The notes: generated by a model not told the origin, from the letters alone. Counted from the stretch's first letter, positions 17,939-26,287 are shown. The stretch: 64,000 nt of DNA from Sandaracinus amylolyticus (GCF_021631985.1 NZ_CP070225.1:4278001-4342000); one strand, 5' to 3'. Translations and numbers: made by a program.

Positions 17939-18906
17939 GCGCGGCAGTCCGGACTGGCATCCTGATTGGCATGCTCGCGGCCGTCGCGTGCACCGGTGAG
18001 GTGAGCCCGCTCGGCGTCGAGGAGCCCATCGCGGTGCAGGGCGCGGAGCTGCGCCGCGGCCACGATCTGCCGGGCGCCGCCGAGCTCGAAGAGGGCCCGC
18101 GCGTGACCGCGATCGAGTCGACGGGCGGCATCTGGGCGCAGGGCCAGCTCGATCGCACGCTGCAGGGCCGCGCGAGCGAGGAGACGTGGGCGATCGGCCT
18201 CGAGATCGTCGGGCTCGGGAGCGGGTACTGGAGCCTGCCGGTGGGCGCGCTCGATCCCGCGTTCCCCGGCGAGCGCGTGTGGTCGGTGGAGCTGGACGTG
18301 AGCGGTGGTCTGCCGCCCGGTCTGCACACCTTGCGCGTGGTCGCGATCGACGAGAGCGGCCGCGGGGGCGCGTGGAGCGAGCTCGACGTCTGCGTCACCG
18401 ACCCGCGCGTCGCCGACAACTTCAATGCGTGCGACCCGACGCTTCCGCCGCCTGCTGGGGTGGTCGCGCTGACGTGGGACGACGACGTCGATCTCGATCT
18501 CGTGGTCGTCACGCCCGACGGGAAGACCGTCGACGCGCGTCATCCCACCACCGCGCTCGCCGACGACTCGGGGCGCATCCCGCCCGAGGTGCTGCGCGAT
18601 CCGACGGTCGGACGGCTCGACGGCGACTCGCTCGCAGCGTGCGAGCCCGACGGCCGCAACAGCGAGAGCCTGACGTTCCAGGAGCCGCCGGGCGGCGGCG
18701 GCACGTACCTCGTGTACGTCAATCTGTTCGACGCGTGCGGGCACCCGAGTGTGCGATTCGCGGTGACCACCTACGCGCGCGAGCAGACCGGAGAGGGCCA
18801 GTTCCGACTCGTGCAGACCGGTCAGACGACTGGCGCGCTGATGTCGATGGCGGCGAACGGCGGAGCGGGCAGTCCGCTCTACGTCACCGCCGTCGAGATT
18901 CCCTGA
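17935..18906 (+). CDS. lipoprotein, unknown function
   Basis: A 323-residue lipoprotein that starts at 17935, overlapping the porin stop by four bases (ATGA). The signal peptide contains TGILIGMLAAVAC, encoded by two copies of a 12-bp repeat also found in the lipoprotein at 23644. The middle (about residues 175-240) has DDDVDLDLVVVTPDG, an Asp-rich beta segment seen in calcium-binding or bacterial pre-peptidase-type domains. No enzyme motif is seen. It is probably an accessory surface protein of the porin/TonB system. Confidence 0.75.
   Translation: MSAAVRTGILIGMLAAVACTGEVSPLGVEEPIAVQGAELRRGHDLPGAAELEEGPRVTAIESTGGIWAQGQLDRTLQGRASEETWAIGLEIVGLGSGYWSLPVGALDPAFPGERVWSVELDVSGGLPPGLHTLRVVAIDESGRGGAWSELDVCVTDPRVADNFNACDPTLPPPAGVVALTWDDDVDLDLVVVTPDGKTVDARHPTTALADDSGRIPPEVLRDPTVGRLDGDSLAACEPDGRNSESLTFQEPPGGGGTYLVYVNLFDACGHPSVRFAVTTYAREQTGEGQFRLVQTGQTTGALMSMAANGGAGSPLYVTAVEIP
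17952..17975 (+). repeat. 12-bp tandem repeat GAYTGGCAYSCT, two units
   Basis: Units GACTGGCATCCT and GATTGGCATGCT are adjacent inside the lipoprotein signal-peptide codons. The same doublet occurs at 20091 (three units), 21382 and 23661, all within this one gene cluster. Confidence 0.7.
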
Positions 18907-18935
18907 TTCCGCAGGAACTCGAGAGACGTAGCAAC

Positions 18936-19658
18936 ATGGACATCGTCGAATCCCTCCTCCGCGTCGCGCTGCTCGGCTCGAGCTGGGTGCTCTGGCTGCT
19001 GCTCGCGCTCTCCGTCGTGTCGTTCGCCGCGATGGCGGAGCGCTGGGTCTTCTTCCGGCGCAATCGCGCCGGCGGCGAGGCGCTGCGTCGCTCGCTCGCG
19101 AAGGCGCTCCACGAGGACGACGAAGCAGCGCTCTCGAAGGCGCTGATCTCGAATCCCTCGGTCGAGGCCGACGTGCTGCGCGCCGCGCTCGAGTGGCGTC
19201 GCGGCGGGCCCGAGGCGTTCTCCGACGCGGTCGAGAGCGAGATCGGCCGGGCCCGCGCGCAGCTCGAGCGCAGCATGACGCTGCTCGGCACGCTCGGGAA
19301 CAACGCGCCGTTCATCGGCCTCTTCGGCACGGTGCTCGGCGTCATCGAGGCGTTCCACCACCTCTCGGACGGCGCGGGCGAGGCCGCGATGGGCAACGTG
19401 ATGAGCGGCATCGCCGAGGCGCTCGTCGCGACCGGCGTCGGCATCTTCGTCGCGATCCCCGCGGTCGTCGCCTACAACGTCGCGCAGAAGAAGATCGCCG
19501 ACGTCGAGAACGACGTGCACGCGCTCGCGAAGCTGGTCACCGCATGGCTGCGCACCGGCGGCGAGCACCCCGTGCACGCGACCACGAAGAGCCCGTCGCG
19601 CGTGCGCGACGACGCGCGACCCGAGCTCACGCTGGCGGCCGCCGAGGCGGGGGAGTGA
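18936..19658 (+). CDS. exbB: ExbB/TolQ-family proton-channel protein
   Basis: A 240-residue inner-membrane protein of the MotA/TolQ/ExbB family, which with ExbD converts proton motive force into TonB movement. Helix 1 is WVLWLLLALSVVSFAAMAERW; a cytoplasmic loop follows, then the signature GNNAPFIGLFGTVLGVI and a third helix ALVATGVGIFVAIPAVVAY. The C-terminal tail is longer and more charged than usual. It starts at 18936 and is three bases from exbD. Confidence 0.92.
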   Translation: MDIVESLLRVALLGSSWVLWLLLALSVVSFAAMAERWVFFRRNRAGGEALRRSLAKALHEDDEAALSKALISNPSVEADVLRAALEWRRGGPEAFSDAVESEIGRARAQLERSMTLLGTLGNNAPFIGLFGTVLGVIEAFHHLSDGAGEAAMGNVMSGIAEALVATGVGIFVAIPAVVAYNVAQKKIADVENDVHALAKLVTAWLRTGGEHPVHATTKSPSRVRDDARPELTLAAAEAGE

Positions 19659-19661
19659 GCG

Positions 19662-20087
19662 ATGGCTGCGACGACGTCGAGCGGAGGTCGTGGGCGCCGG
19701 GGTGGCGGGATGATCGTCGGCATCAACGTGACGCCGATGGTCGACGTCGTGCTCGTGCTGCTCGTCATCATGATGGTCTCGGCGACCTACATCGTGTCGC
19801 AGAGCATGCACGTCGATCTGCCGAACACCGCGACGTCCGACGGGAGCGCGGCATCGCTCGCGGCGGTGAGCATCGCGGCGGACGGCTCGCTGCAATTCAA
19901 CGGTGAAGCGGTCGACGAGGCCGCGCTGATCACGGGCCTGCGCGATGCGCGCGCCCGCGATCCCGAGCTGACGCTGATCGTGAGCGCGGACCGCGCCGCG
20001 CAGCACGGCGTGGTGGTTCACGTCCTCGACGTCGCGCGCACCGAGAGGATCACGAGCTTCGCAGTCCAGGTCGAGCGCACGCAGTGA
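19662..20087 (+). CDS. exbD: ExbD/TolR-family protein
   Basis: A 141-residue protein with a basic N-terminus, one transmembrane helix starting INVTPMVDVVLVLLVIMMV, in which the Asp is the conserved proton carrier, and a periplasmic domain ending in the usual DGSLQFNGE and LIVSADRAAQHG segments. It directly follows exbB and precedes tonB, giving a complete TonB motor. A three-unit 12-bp repeat lies between it and tonB. Confidence 0.92.
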   Translation: MAATTSSGGRGRRGGGMIVGINVTPMVDVVLVLLVIMMVSATYIVSQSMHVDLPNTATSDGSAASLAAVSIAADGSLQFNGEAVDEAALITGLRDARARDPELTLIVSADRAAQHGVVVHVLDVARTERITSFAVQVERTQ

Positions 20088-20090
20088 TCC

Positions 20091-20126
20091 GACTGGCACG
20101 CTGACTGGCACCCTGACTCCCACCCT
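20091..20126 (+). repeat. 12-bp tandem repeat, three units, between exbD and tonB
   Basis: GACTGGCACGCT, GACTGGCACCCT and the weaker GACTCCCACCCT follow each other in the 57-base gap between exbD and tonB. It is the only non-coding multi-unit copy of this repeat in the window. Confidence 0.7.
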
Positions 20127-20144
20127 CCACGCGGCGCATCCACC

Positions 20145-20894
20145 GTGGCGAAGAATCGCATCGTCCTGCTCTACGTCGGCAGTCTGCTGGCGCACGGCGT
20201 GCTCGCGGCCGCGGTCTCCGCGATCGAGCCGCCGGCGCGCGTGGAGACCGTGCGCATCACGATGCGCGAAGCGCCTCCGCCGCCGCCCGAGCCCGTGGAG
20301 CCGCCGCCTCCGCCGCCCGAGCCCGAGGCGCCGCCGCCTCCTCCACCCGAGGCCGCGCCGGAGCCCGCACCGCCGCCGCGACCGCGCGCCGAGCCTCCGC
20401 CCGAGGCCGCACCGCCGCCGCCGGTGCCGGCCGCCGCGCCGCTCGACTTCGGCGTCGCGATGCAGGGCGGCGTCGGGCTCGGTGGTGTCGCGGTGCCGGT
20501 CGGCGACGTGCACGCGAGCCCCACTGCGCCGCGCGAGGCCGTCACCCGCACCGCGAGCGCACGCACGCTCGAGGCGCCGCAGGAAGAGCGCGCGCCGCGC
20601 GCGGCGAGCGAAGACGCGTGCGCCGAAGAAGCGACGCGGCCGCGACCGGTCTCGATGCCCCAGCCGGCCTACACCGACGAAGCGCGCACGGCACAGATCG
20701 AGGGGCGCGTGCGGGTGCGCATCGAGGTCGACGCGACCGGCGCGGTGACGAACGTCGAGGTCGTCGAGGGCCTCGGGCACGGCCTCGACGAGGCCGCGGC
20801 GGCGGCGGTGCGCGACGCGCGCTTCGAGCCCGCGATGCGCTGCGGCGAGGCCACCAGCGCGACCTTCACGATCTCGGTGCGGTTCACGTTGTGA
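20145..20894 (+). CDS. tonB: TonB energy transducer
   Basis: A 249-residue protein with an N-terminal helix (IVLLYVGSLLAHGVLAAAVSA), a long Pro/Glu-rich periplasmic spacer (about residues 44-105) and the C-terminal TonB domain beginning near PQPAYTDEARTAQIEGRV. TonB couples the ExbB-ExbD motor to outer-membrane receptors. It starts with GTG at 20145; the stop overlaps the GTG of the receptor gene, so the pair is translationally coupled. Confidence 0.9.
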   Translation: MAKNRIVLLYVGSLLAHGVLAAAVSAIEPPARVETVRITMREAPPPPPEPVEPPPPPPEPEAPPPPPPEAAPEPAPPPRPRAEPPPEAAPPPPVPAAAPLDFGVAMQGGVGLGGVAVPVGDVHASPTAPREAVTRTASARTLEAPQEERAPRAASEDACAEEATRPRPVSMPQPAYTDEARTAQIEGRVRVRIEVDATGAVTNVEVVEGLGHGLDEAAAAAVRDARFEPAMRCGEATSATFTISVRFTL

Positions 20895-23656
20895 GCACGG
20901 CATCCACGACCAGCGCGCTGATCACGGCCGCTCCACCGCTCGTCCCCCTGACTCTCCTCCTGCTCCACCTCGCCGTGCGACGACAGAGATATTCGCCACG
21001 CGTCGTGATCGCGCTGTTCATCGCGACGCTGATCGCCGCTGCCCTCGCCCCGCTCACCGCGCATGCGCAGGAGCGGCCGCAGGGTCCGCAGCTCACGCGC
21101 GCGCCCGAGCTCGTGCAGTTCGTCGAGGCGGAGTATCCGCCCGAGGCGCGCGAGGCCGGCACCGAAGCGACGGTCACGCTGCAGATCACGATCGACGCGA
21201 CCGGCGCCGTGAGCGAGGCCCTGGTGATCGAGAGCGCGGGCGAGGCGTTCGACGCGGCCGCGATCGCCGCAGCGCGCCAGTTCCGCTTCACGCCCGCCGA
21301 GGTCGACGGAGCCCCCGCTGCGATCCGCATCTCCTATGCGTATCGATTCACCCTCGAAGAAGAAGCACCACCGCCGCCCACGACTGGCACGCTGACTGGC
21401 ATCGTCCGCGACCGTCGCAGTCGTGCGCCGATCGCGGGAGTCACCATCGCGATCGAGAACGGCCCCTCGTCGACGACCGACACCGAGGGCCGCTTCGAGC
21501 TCCCCGATCTGGCGCCCGGCCCCGTCGTGCTGTCGCTCTCCGGCGAGCGCCTCACCGCGCTGCGCACCGAGGAGACGATCACCGCGGGCGAGCGCCTCGA
21601 GGTCGCGTACGACGTCACGCTGCGCGATCCCGAGGACGAGCAGAGCGAAGAGGACGCGGACGATCTCGAGATCGTCGTCGTCGCCCCGGCGCTGCGCCGC
21701 GAGGTCGTCTCCACGCGCGTCGAGGCCGAAGAAGCGCGACGCGTGCCCGGCACCGGCGGCGACGTGCTGCGCGTGGTCGAGAGCCTGCCCGGCGTCGCGC
21801 GCTCGTCGGTCGGCACCGGTCAGCTCGTGGTGTGGGGCGCATCGCCCGAGGACACGCGCGTCTACGTCGACGGCGTCCGGATCCCGCGCCTCTATCACGA
21901 GGGTGGACTGCGCTCGGTGATCGCGTCCGATCTCGTCGAGTCGCTCGATCTCGTGCCCGGTGGCTACGGCGCGGCGTACGGGCGCGGCCTCGGCGGCATC
22001 GTCACCGTCCGCACCCTCACGCCGCTGGGCGACGGAGTGCACGGCACCGTCTCCGCCGATCTCTACGACGTCTCGACGACGCTGCGCGGCTCGGCCGGTG
22101 ATCGCTGGCGCGCCGCGGGCGCCGCGCGCGTGAGCTGGCTCCACCTCTTCGTCGAGGCGACCCAGGGCGATCTCGGCGACTACGTCGCGGTGCCGCGCTA
22201 CTGGGACACGCAGCTGCGCGCCGCGCACCAGGTGCGGCCCGGCGAGACCATCGAGCTCGTGCACATGCTCGGCGGCGATCGCATCTCGCGCGGGGTGCCG
22301 AGCAGCGATCCCGCGCTCGCCACGTCGGAGTCGCGCGAGCTCGACTTCCAGCGCCTCTACGCGCGCTGGGATCGCGACGGCGGCGACGGCAGCCGCAGCA
22401 CGATCGTGCCCTGGGTGGGCTGGGATCGCAGCCTGCGTGCGAGCCGCTTCGGCGACGTGACGACGTCGGTCGCGAGCGAGACGTGGCTCCTCGGCCTGCG
22501 CGCGAGCCATCGGGTGCGCGCCTTCGATCTGCCGGACTTCGGGCTCGACGTGGAGGTCGGTGTCGACGCGGAGCTCGACGTCGTCGGGCTCTCGCGACAG
22601 GGCTCGATCGGACTGCCGGCGCGTGAGGGCGACGTGCGCGTGTTCGGTCAGCCTCCGCCCGATCGCATCGCGTCGGACGCATGGGAGGTCGTGCAGGTCG
22701 GCGCAGCACCGTACGTCGAGGGTGATCTCGCGTTCTTCGGTGGCTCGCTGCACGTCGTGCCCGGGCTGCGGATCGATCCCTACGCGCGCACCGTGAGCCG
22801 TCGCTCGCCGCGCGAGGGCGACGCGCCCGACATCGGGCTCGCGCTGCAGGACTTCCGCGCCGAGCCGCGCCTCGCGCTGCGGTGGGACCCCTACCCGTTC
22901 CTCGGATTCCGCGCCGCGGGCGGCCTCTATCATCAGTCGGCGGTCCCCGAGGATCTCAGCGCGACGTTCGGCAATCCGACGTTGCCGGTCGCGCAGGCGT
23001 GGCACGTGCTCGCGGGCACGACGGTGCGGCCGATCCCGACGCTCGGCATCGAGGTCACCGGGTTCGCGTCGTTCTCCGAAGGGCTCGCGGTGCGCAGCCA
23101 GATCGACTCGCCGCTGCGCGCGCAGGCGCTCGTCGCCGAGGGCTGGGGCCGCGCATACGGCGTGCAGACGCTGGTGCGGCTCGAGGAGACCGAGGGCTTC
23201 TCGGGATGGGTCGCGTACACGCTGATGCGCTCGGAGCGACAGGACGCCGCGGGTCAGCCGTGGCGCCTCTTCGACTACGACCAGACTCACGTGCTGACTG
23301 CCCTGCTCTCGTGGACGCCCGGCGGCGGATTCGAGGTCGGCGCGCGATTCCGATATTCGACGGGATTCCCGCGCACCCCGGTGGTCGACGCGTTCTACGA
23401 CGCGGGGCGCGATCGCTGGCAGCCGCTCTTCGGCGAGCGCAGCAGCATCCGACTGCCGGAGTTCGTGCAGCTCGATCTCCGCGTCGGACAGCGCCTCGAG
23501 CTCGGCGACACGCGCCTCGAGATCTGGCTCGAGGTGCAGAACGTGACGAACCAGGCGAACGCCGAGGAATTCGTGTTCTCTCCCGACTACACGCGCCGCG
23601 ACACGGTCCGCGGACTGCCGATCCTGCCGGTATTGGGACTTCGATGGACGTTCTGA
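20891..23656 (+). CDS. TonB-dependent receptor with its own N-terminal TonB-type domain
   Basis: A 921-residue outer-membrane receptor. The GTG at 20891 overlaps the tonB stop (GTGA); a GTG at 21005 is an alternative that starts at the main signal peptide (VIALFIATLIAAALAPL...AHAQ). Residues about 72-156 form a TonB C-terminal-type domain (VEAEYPPEAREAGTEATVTL), about 165-245 a carboxypeptidase-regulatory-like beta domain, about 270-380 the plug (VYVDGVRIPRLYHEGGLRS and GGYGAAYGRGLGG), then the barrel ending in the expected aromatic residue (GLRWTF). A TonB-type domain on the receptor itself is unusual. The ligand is unknown. Confidence 0.85.
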   Translation: MSTASTTSALITAAPPLVPLTLLLLHLAVRRQRYSPRVVIALFIATLIAAALAPLTAHAQERPQGPQLTRAPELVQFVEAEYPPEAREAGTEATVTLQITIDATGAVSEALVIESAGEAFDAAAIAAARQFRFTPAEVDGAPAAIRISYAYRFTLEEEAPPPPTTGTLTGIVRDRRSRAPIAGVTIAIENGPSSTTDTEGRFELPDLAPGPVVLSLSGERLTALRTEETITAGERLEVAYDVTLRDPEDEQSEEDADDLEIVVVAPALRREVVSTRVEAEEARRVPGTGGDVLRVVESLPGVARSSVGTGQLVVWGASPEDTRVYVDGVRIPRLYHEGGLRSVIASDLVESLDLVPGGYGAAYGRGLGGIVTVRTLTPLGDGVHGTVSADLYDVSTTLRGSAGDRWRAAGAARVSWLHLFVEATQGDLGDYVAVPRYWDTQLRAAHQVRPGETIELVHMLGGDRISRGVPSSDPALATSESRELDFQRLYARWDRDGGDGSRSTIVPWVGWDRSLRASRFGDVTTSVASETWLLGLRASHRVRAFDLPDFGLDVEVGVDAELDVVGLSRQGSIGLPAREGDVRVFGQPPPDRIASDAWEVVQVGAAPYVEGDLAFFGGSLHVVPGLRIDPYARTVSRRSPREGDAPDIGLALQDFRAEPRLALRWDPYPFLGFRAAGGLYHQSAVPEDLSATFGNPTLPVAQAWHVLAGTTVRPIPTLGIEVTGFASFSEGLAVRSQIDSPLRAQALVAEGWGRAYGVQTLVRLEETEGFSGWVAYTLMRSERQDAAGQPWRLFDYDQTHVLTALLSWTPGGGFEVGARFRYSTGFPRTPVVDAFYDAGRDRWQPLFGERSSIRLPEFVQLDLRVGQRLELGDTRLEIWLEVQNVTNQANAEEFVFSPDYTRRDTVRGLPILPVLGLRWTF
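21382..21405 (+). repeat. 12-bp tandem repeat, two units, inside the receptor gene
   Basis: GACTGGCACGCT and GACTGGCATCGT encode TGTLTGIV at the start of the carboxypeptidase-regulatory-like domain of the receptor. Confidence 0.6.
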
Positions 23657-24684
23657 AGACGACTGGCATCCTGATTGGCATCCTCGCGAGCGCGTGTGTG
23701 CCCGACGTCGATGTCGACGAGTCGCTCCTCGGCGCGCCGCGCCTGCTCGCGGTGCGCGCCGAGCCCTCGGAGGCCGCGCCCGGCGACACGGTGCGCTTCG
23801 TCGGGCTCTACGCCGACGCGTCGGGCGCGATCGACGAGGCACCGCTCGACTGGGCGTTCTGCATCGCACGAAAGCCGCTCGCCGAGCTCGGCCCAGTGGC
23901 GCGCGCGTGCCTCGAGGTCGAGAACGACGCGCTCGTCCCGATCGGCGTCGGCCTCGACGTGAGCGGCGCGATCCCGCGCGACGCGTGCCGTCTCTTCGGC
24001 CCCGAGCCGCCTCCGTCGGAGGGCGGCGAGCCGGCGGGTCGTCCGGTCGATCCCGACGTGACCGGCGGATACGCGCAGCCGCTGCGCGTGCTCGATCCCA
24101 GCGAAGGCGTGACCTCGCTCGTCGAGACGCGCCTCGCGTGCGGCCTCTTCGGCGCGACGCAGCAGCAATCGGTCGAGTACACGCAGCGCTATCGCCGCAA
24201 CGCCTCGCCCACCGTCGAGGCGCTCGAGATCACGCGCGACGACGGCACCACCGAGACGCTCGGCGACGAAGCGATCGCCGTGCGCGCCGGCGAGGTGCTC
24301 ACCGTGCGCGTGCGCTGGCCCGAGTGCGCCCTCGAGGACACCTGCGGCGACGCCCTCTGCGGCATCGACGAGACGCGCGCGAGCTGCGCCGCGGACTGCA
24401 CGACGATCGGCGCGGGCTGCGGCGGCGCCGAGCGATACCTGCGCTTCGATCTCGCCACGCGCACCCTCGTCCCGGAGCGCGAGTCGATCCGCGTCGCGTG
24501 GTACGTGAGCGGCGGCACCCTCGAGTCCGAGCGCACCGGCGTCGCCGACGACGACACGACGAGCGCGAGCGAGAACGTGCTCACGGCGCCCGACGAGCCC
24601 GGCGAGCTCACGCTCGTCGTCGTCCTGCGCGATGCACGCGGAGGCGCGGCGTGGTCCCAGGCGCGGCTGCGCGTCGAGCCGTGA
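23644..24684 (+). CDS. Cys-containing lipoprotein, unknown function
   Basis: A 346-residue lipoprotein whose ATG lies 13 bases before the receptor stop. The signal peptide (MDVLKTTGILIGILASAC) resembles that of the lipoprotein at 17935, because both contain the 12-bp doublet. The C-terminal half has Cys-rich loops (CALEDTCGDALCGIDETRASC) and an Ig-like ending. It is the last gene of the porin/TonB operon; a role as surface partner of the receptor is inferred from position. Confidence 0.75.
   Translation: MDVLKTTGILIGILASACVPDVDVDESLLGAPRLLAVRAEPSEAAPGDTVRFVGLYADASGAIDEAPLDWAFCIARKPLAELGPVARACLEVENDALVPIGVGLDVSGAIPRDACRLFGPEPPPSEGGEPAGRPVDPDVTGGYAQPLRVLDPSEGVTSLVETRLACGLFGATQQQSVEYTQRYRRNASPTVEALEITRDDGTTETLGDEAIAVRAGEVLTVRVRWPECALEDTCGDALCGIDETRASCAADCTTIGAGCGGAERYLRFDLATRTLVPERESIRVAWYVSGGTLESERTGVADDDTTSASENVLTAPDEPGELTLVVVLRDARGGAAWSQARLRVEP
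23661..23684 (+). repeat. 12-bp tandem repeat, two units, in a lipoprotein signal peptide
   Basis: GACTGGCATCCT and GATTGGCATCCT encode TGILIGIL in the signal peptide of the lipoprotein that starts at 23644. The copy at 17952 differs by one base. Confidence 0.7.
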
Positions 24685-24698
24685 TCCCTGCGCGACGC

Positions 24699-24714
24699 CC
24701 GTGACCGGCCGCGG
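24699..24714. promoter_or_regulatory. operator-like site, one mismatch (CCGTG-ACCGGC-CGCGG)
   Basis: A near-copy of the CCGTG-N6-CACGG repeat in the 88-base gap before the dioxygenase gene. A sigma-54-like element CGGCACACGCGTTGCG follows at 24744-24759, with a better -12 (TTGC) but overlapping the region just before the Shine-Dalgarno, which argues against it as the start for the ATG at 24773. Confidence 0.35.
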
Positions 24715-24772
24715 GCGACGCGCCGATTCTCGCGTGATCTCCGCGGCACACGCGTTGCGAACGGAAAGGCCC

Positions 24773-25846
24773 ATGAGCCTCTCGAAGCCGCGCGTCGTCT
24801 CGCACGATCGGTTCGCGCGCATCGTGTTCGACGACGGCCGTCACGCCGACTTCCACTGGATCTGGCTGCGTCACGAGTGCGCGCTGGATCGCCACCCGAC
24901 CACCGGCGAGCGAACGCTCTGCAGCTCGCGCATCTCGCCCGATCTCCGCGCGCAGTACGCGTGGATCGACGGAGACGCGCTGCACGTCCGCTGGACCGGC
25001 GAGCGCGCCGAGCGCGCCGCGAGCCGCTATCCCCTGGGCTGGCTGCGCGAGCACGCGTACGCGCCCGATCGCGACGACGTCGAGCCCGCGCGCACCCTCG
25101 CAGAGCTCGAGACCACGCTCGTCGGGAACGAAGCGCTGCTCCCGCCCGACTGGGCCGAGCGCCTCGCGCGCGACGGCGCGCTCATCGCGCGTCACCCCAC
25201 CGGCATCACCGGCCCCGAGCACACCGAGCGCCTCGTCGATCAGATCGCGGCCGAGGGGCTCACGCTGATCTCGACGCACTTCGGTCGCATCGAGGATCTG
25301 CGCACCGACAACACGACGAACCAGAACACCGATCAGCTCGGCTACACCGACGCGCCGATCGATCTGCACACCGATCAGCCGTTCCTCGACGCACCGCCGC
25401 GCTACCAGCTGCTGCACGGCATCCAGCCCGCCGATGAAGGCGGCGAGAGCCTGGTGTCCGACGCGCGGCGGGCCGCGCGCTGGCTCGAGCAGCACGACGT
25501 CGAGACGTTCCGCGTCCTCACTCGCACGCCGGTGCGCTTCCACCGCAAGCAGAAGGCGTTCGAGCGCCTCTTCACCGGGCCGATCCTCGACGTGCAGGAC
25601 GATCGCTTCCAGGTGCGTCTCTCGCCGTTCACGATGGCGCCGCATCGCCTGCCGTTCGCGGAGATGGAGGCGTGGTACCGCGCGTACGGCCGCTTCGTGC
25701 GGCTCGTCGAGCAGCGCGCGGTGCGGACCACGCTGCGCGCCGGCGACGTCCTCCTCTACGACAACCATCGCATGCTCCACGCGCGCACCGGGTTCCGCGG
25801 CGCGCGCTGGGTGCGCGGCGTCTACTTCGATCGGGGTGCGCGATGA
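24773..25846 (+). CDS. 2-oxoglutarate/Fe(II) dioxygenase, TauD/GBBH-like
   Basis: A 357-residue enzyme. An N-terminal DUF971-like domain (about residues 10-90, DGRHADFHWIWLRHEC) precedes the dioxygenase fold, the layout of gamma-butyrobetaine and trimethyllysine hydroxylases. The iron ligands are in IDLHTDQ (His, Asp) and DNHRMLHARTGF (His), with the 2-oxoglutarate arginine just after. Such enzymes hydroxylate carnitine precursors; the related TauD releases sulfite from taurine, so the substrate is uncertain. Shine-Dalgarno GGAAAGG precedes the ATG. The stop overlaps the next start (ATGA). Confidence 0.8.
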   Translation: MSLSKPRVVSHDRFARIVFDDGRHADFHWIWLRHECALDRHPTTGERTLCSSRISPDLRAQYAWIDGDALHVRWTGERAERAASRYPLGWLREHAYAPDRDDVEPARTLAELETTLVGNEALLPPDWAERLARDGALIARHPTGITGPEHTERLVDQIAAEGLTLISTHFGRIEDLRTDNTTNQNTDQLGYTDAPIDLHTDQPFLDAPPRYQLLHGIQPADEGGESLVSDARRAARWLEQHDVETFRVLTRTPVRFHRKQKAFERLFTGPILDVQDDRFQVRLSPFTMAPHRLPFAEMEAWYRAYGRFVRLVEQRAVRTTLRAGDVLLYDNHRMLHARTGFRGARWVRGVYFDRGAR

Positions 25847-26262
25847 ACATGCTCGAAGACGCGTTCTGGTCCGCGCGCGCTTCGGCGCTCGCGGCGCGCT
25901 CTCGAGGTCGCGCCGCGATCGTGGTGAAGCGCGGCAAGCGCCTCGCCGAGGCGGTCACGTCGAGCGCGCGCGTGGCGGCGATCCACCTCGCGATCCTCGA
26001 TGCCGGCAGCGCCGCGCGTGGCGCGACGGTGTATCTCGCGCAGGCTCCGACGCGCGATGCGCTCGAGCTCGCGAGCCGCGCGCGCGTGCAGCGCATCGTG
26101 GTCCCTTCCGACGCCGAGATCGCGCGCGAGCTCGAGGACGTCGCGAGCAGCGCACGGGTGACCGTGACGCGCGCCGTGGCCGACGAGGGCTCGCCGTGGC
26201 CGGTCACGGGCGCGCCCGTCGTGCGCCGCGGCGGGCGCGAGATCATCGCGAGAATTCGCTGA
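25843..26262 (+). CDS. deaminase-fold-like protein without catalytic residues
   Basis: A 139-residue protein coupled to the dioxygenase gene by a four-base overlap. The segment RVAAIHLAILDAG...GATVYLAQAPTRDALELASRARVQRIVVP follows the order of the cytidine/dCMP deaminase fold (HAE helix, GATLYVT strand, PCxxC helix, RVVY strand), but the HAE and PCxxC zinc ligands are replaced. I infer a non-catalytic relative with a binding role; this rests on pattern reading only. A perfect operator copy lies inside it at 26194. Confidence 0.6.
   Translation: MNMLEDAFWSARASALAARSRGRAAIVVKRGKRLAEAVTSSARVAAIHLAILDAGSAARGATVYLAQAPTRDALELASRARVQRIVVPSDAEIARELEDVASSARVTVTRAVADEGSPWPVTGAPVVRRGGREIIARIR
26194..26209. 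promoter_or_regulatory. operator site CCGTG-GCCGGT-CACGG inside a coding region
   Basis: A perfect copy of the 16-bp inverted repeat within the 3' end of the deaminase-like gene, 63 bases before a -24/-12-like element. That is the same spacing as between array A and its element at 9521. Confidence 0.6.
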
Positions 26263-26271
26263 AACGATCGA

Positions 26272-26287
26272 TGGATCGCCACGTGCT
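26272..26287 (+). promoter_or_regulatory. sigma-54-like element before the 65-residue protein gene
   Basis: TGGATCGCCACGTGCT has GG and GC in correct spacing and the shared CGTGCT, followed by GAG as at 9537 and 29473. The predicted start near 26298 gives a 40-base leader that includes the Shine-Dalgarno GGAGGAG of the gene at 26338. Confidence 0.5.

Noticed and set aside
20669-23869. Minus-strand frame of about 1066 codons
   Set aside because: It is antisense to tonB, the receptor and a lipoprotein, with Arg/Ala/Asp-rich shadow composition and no domain. Similar antisense frames at 9474-12575 and 59104-62229 were rejected for the same reason.
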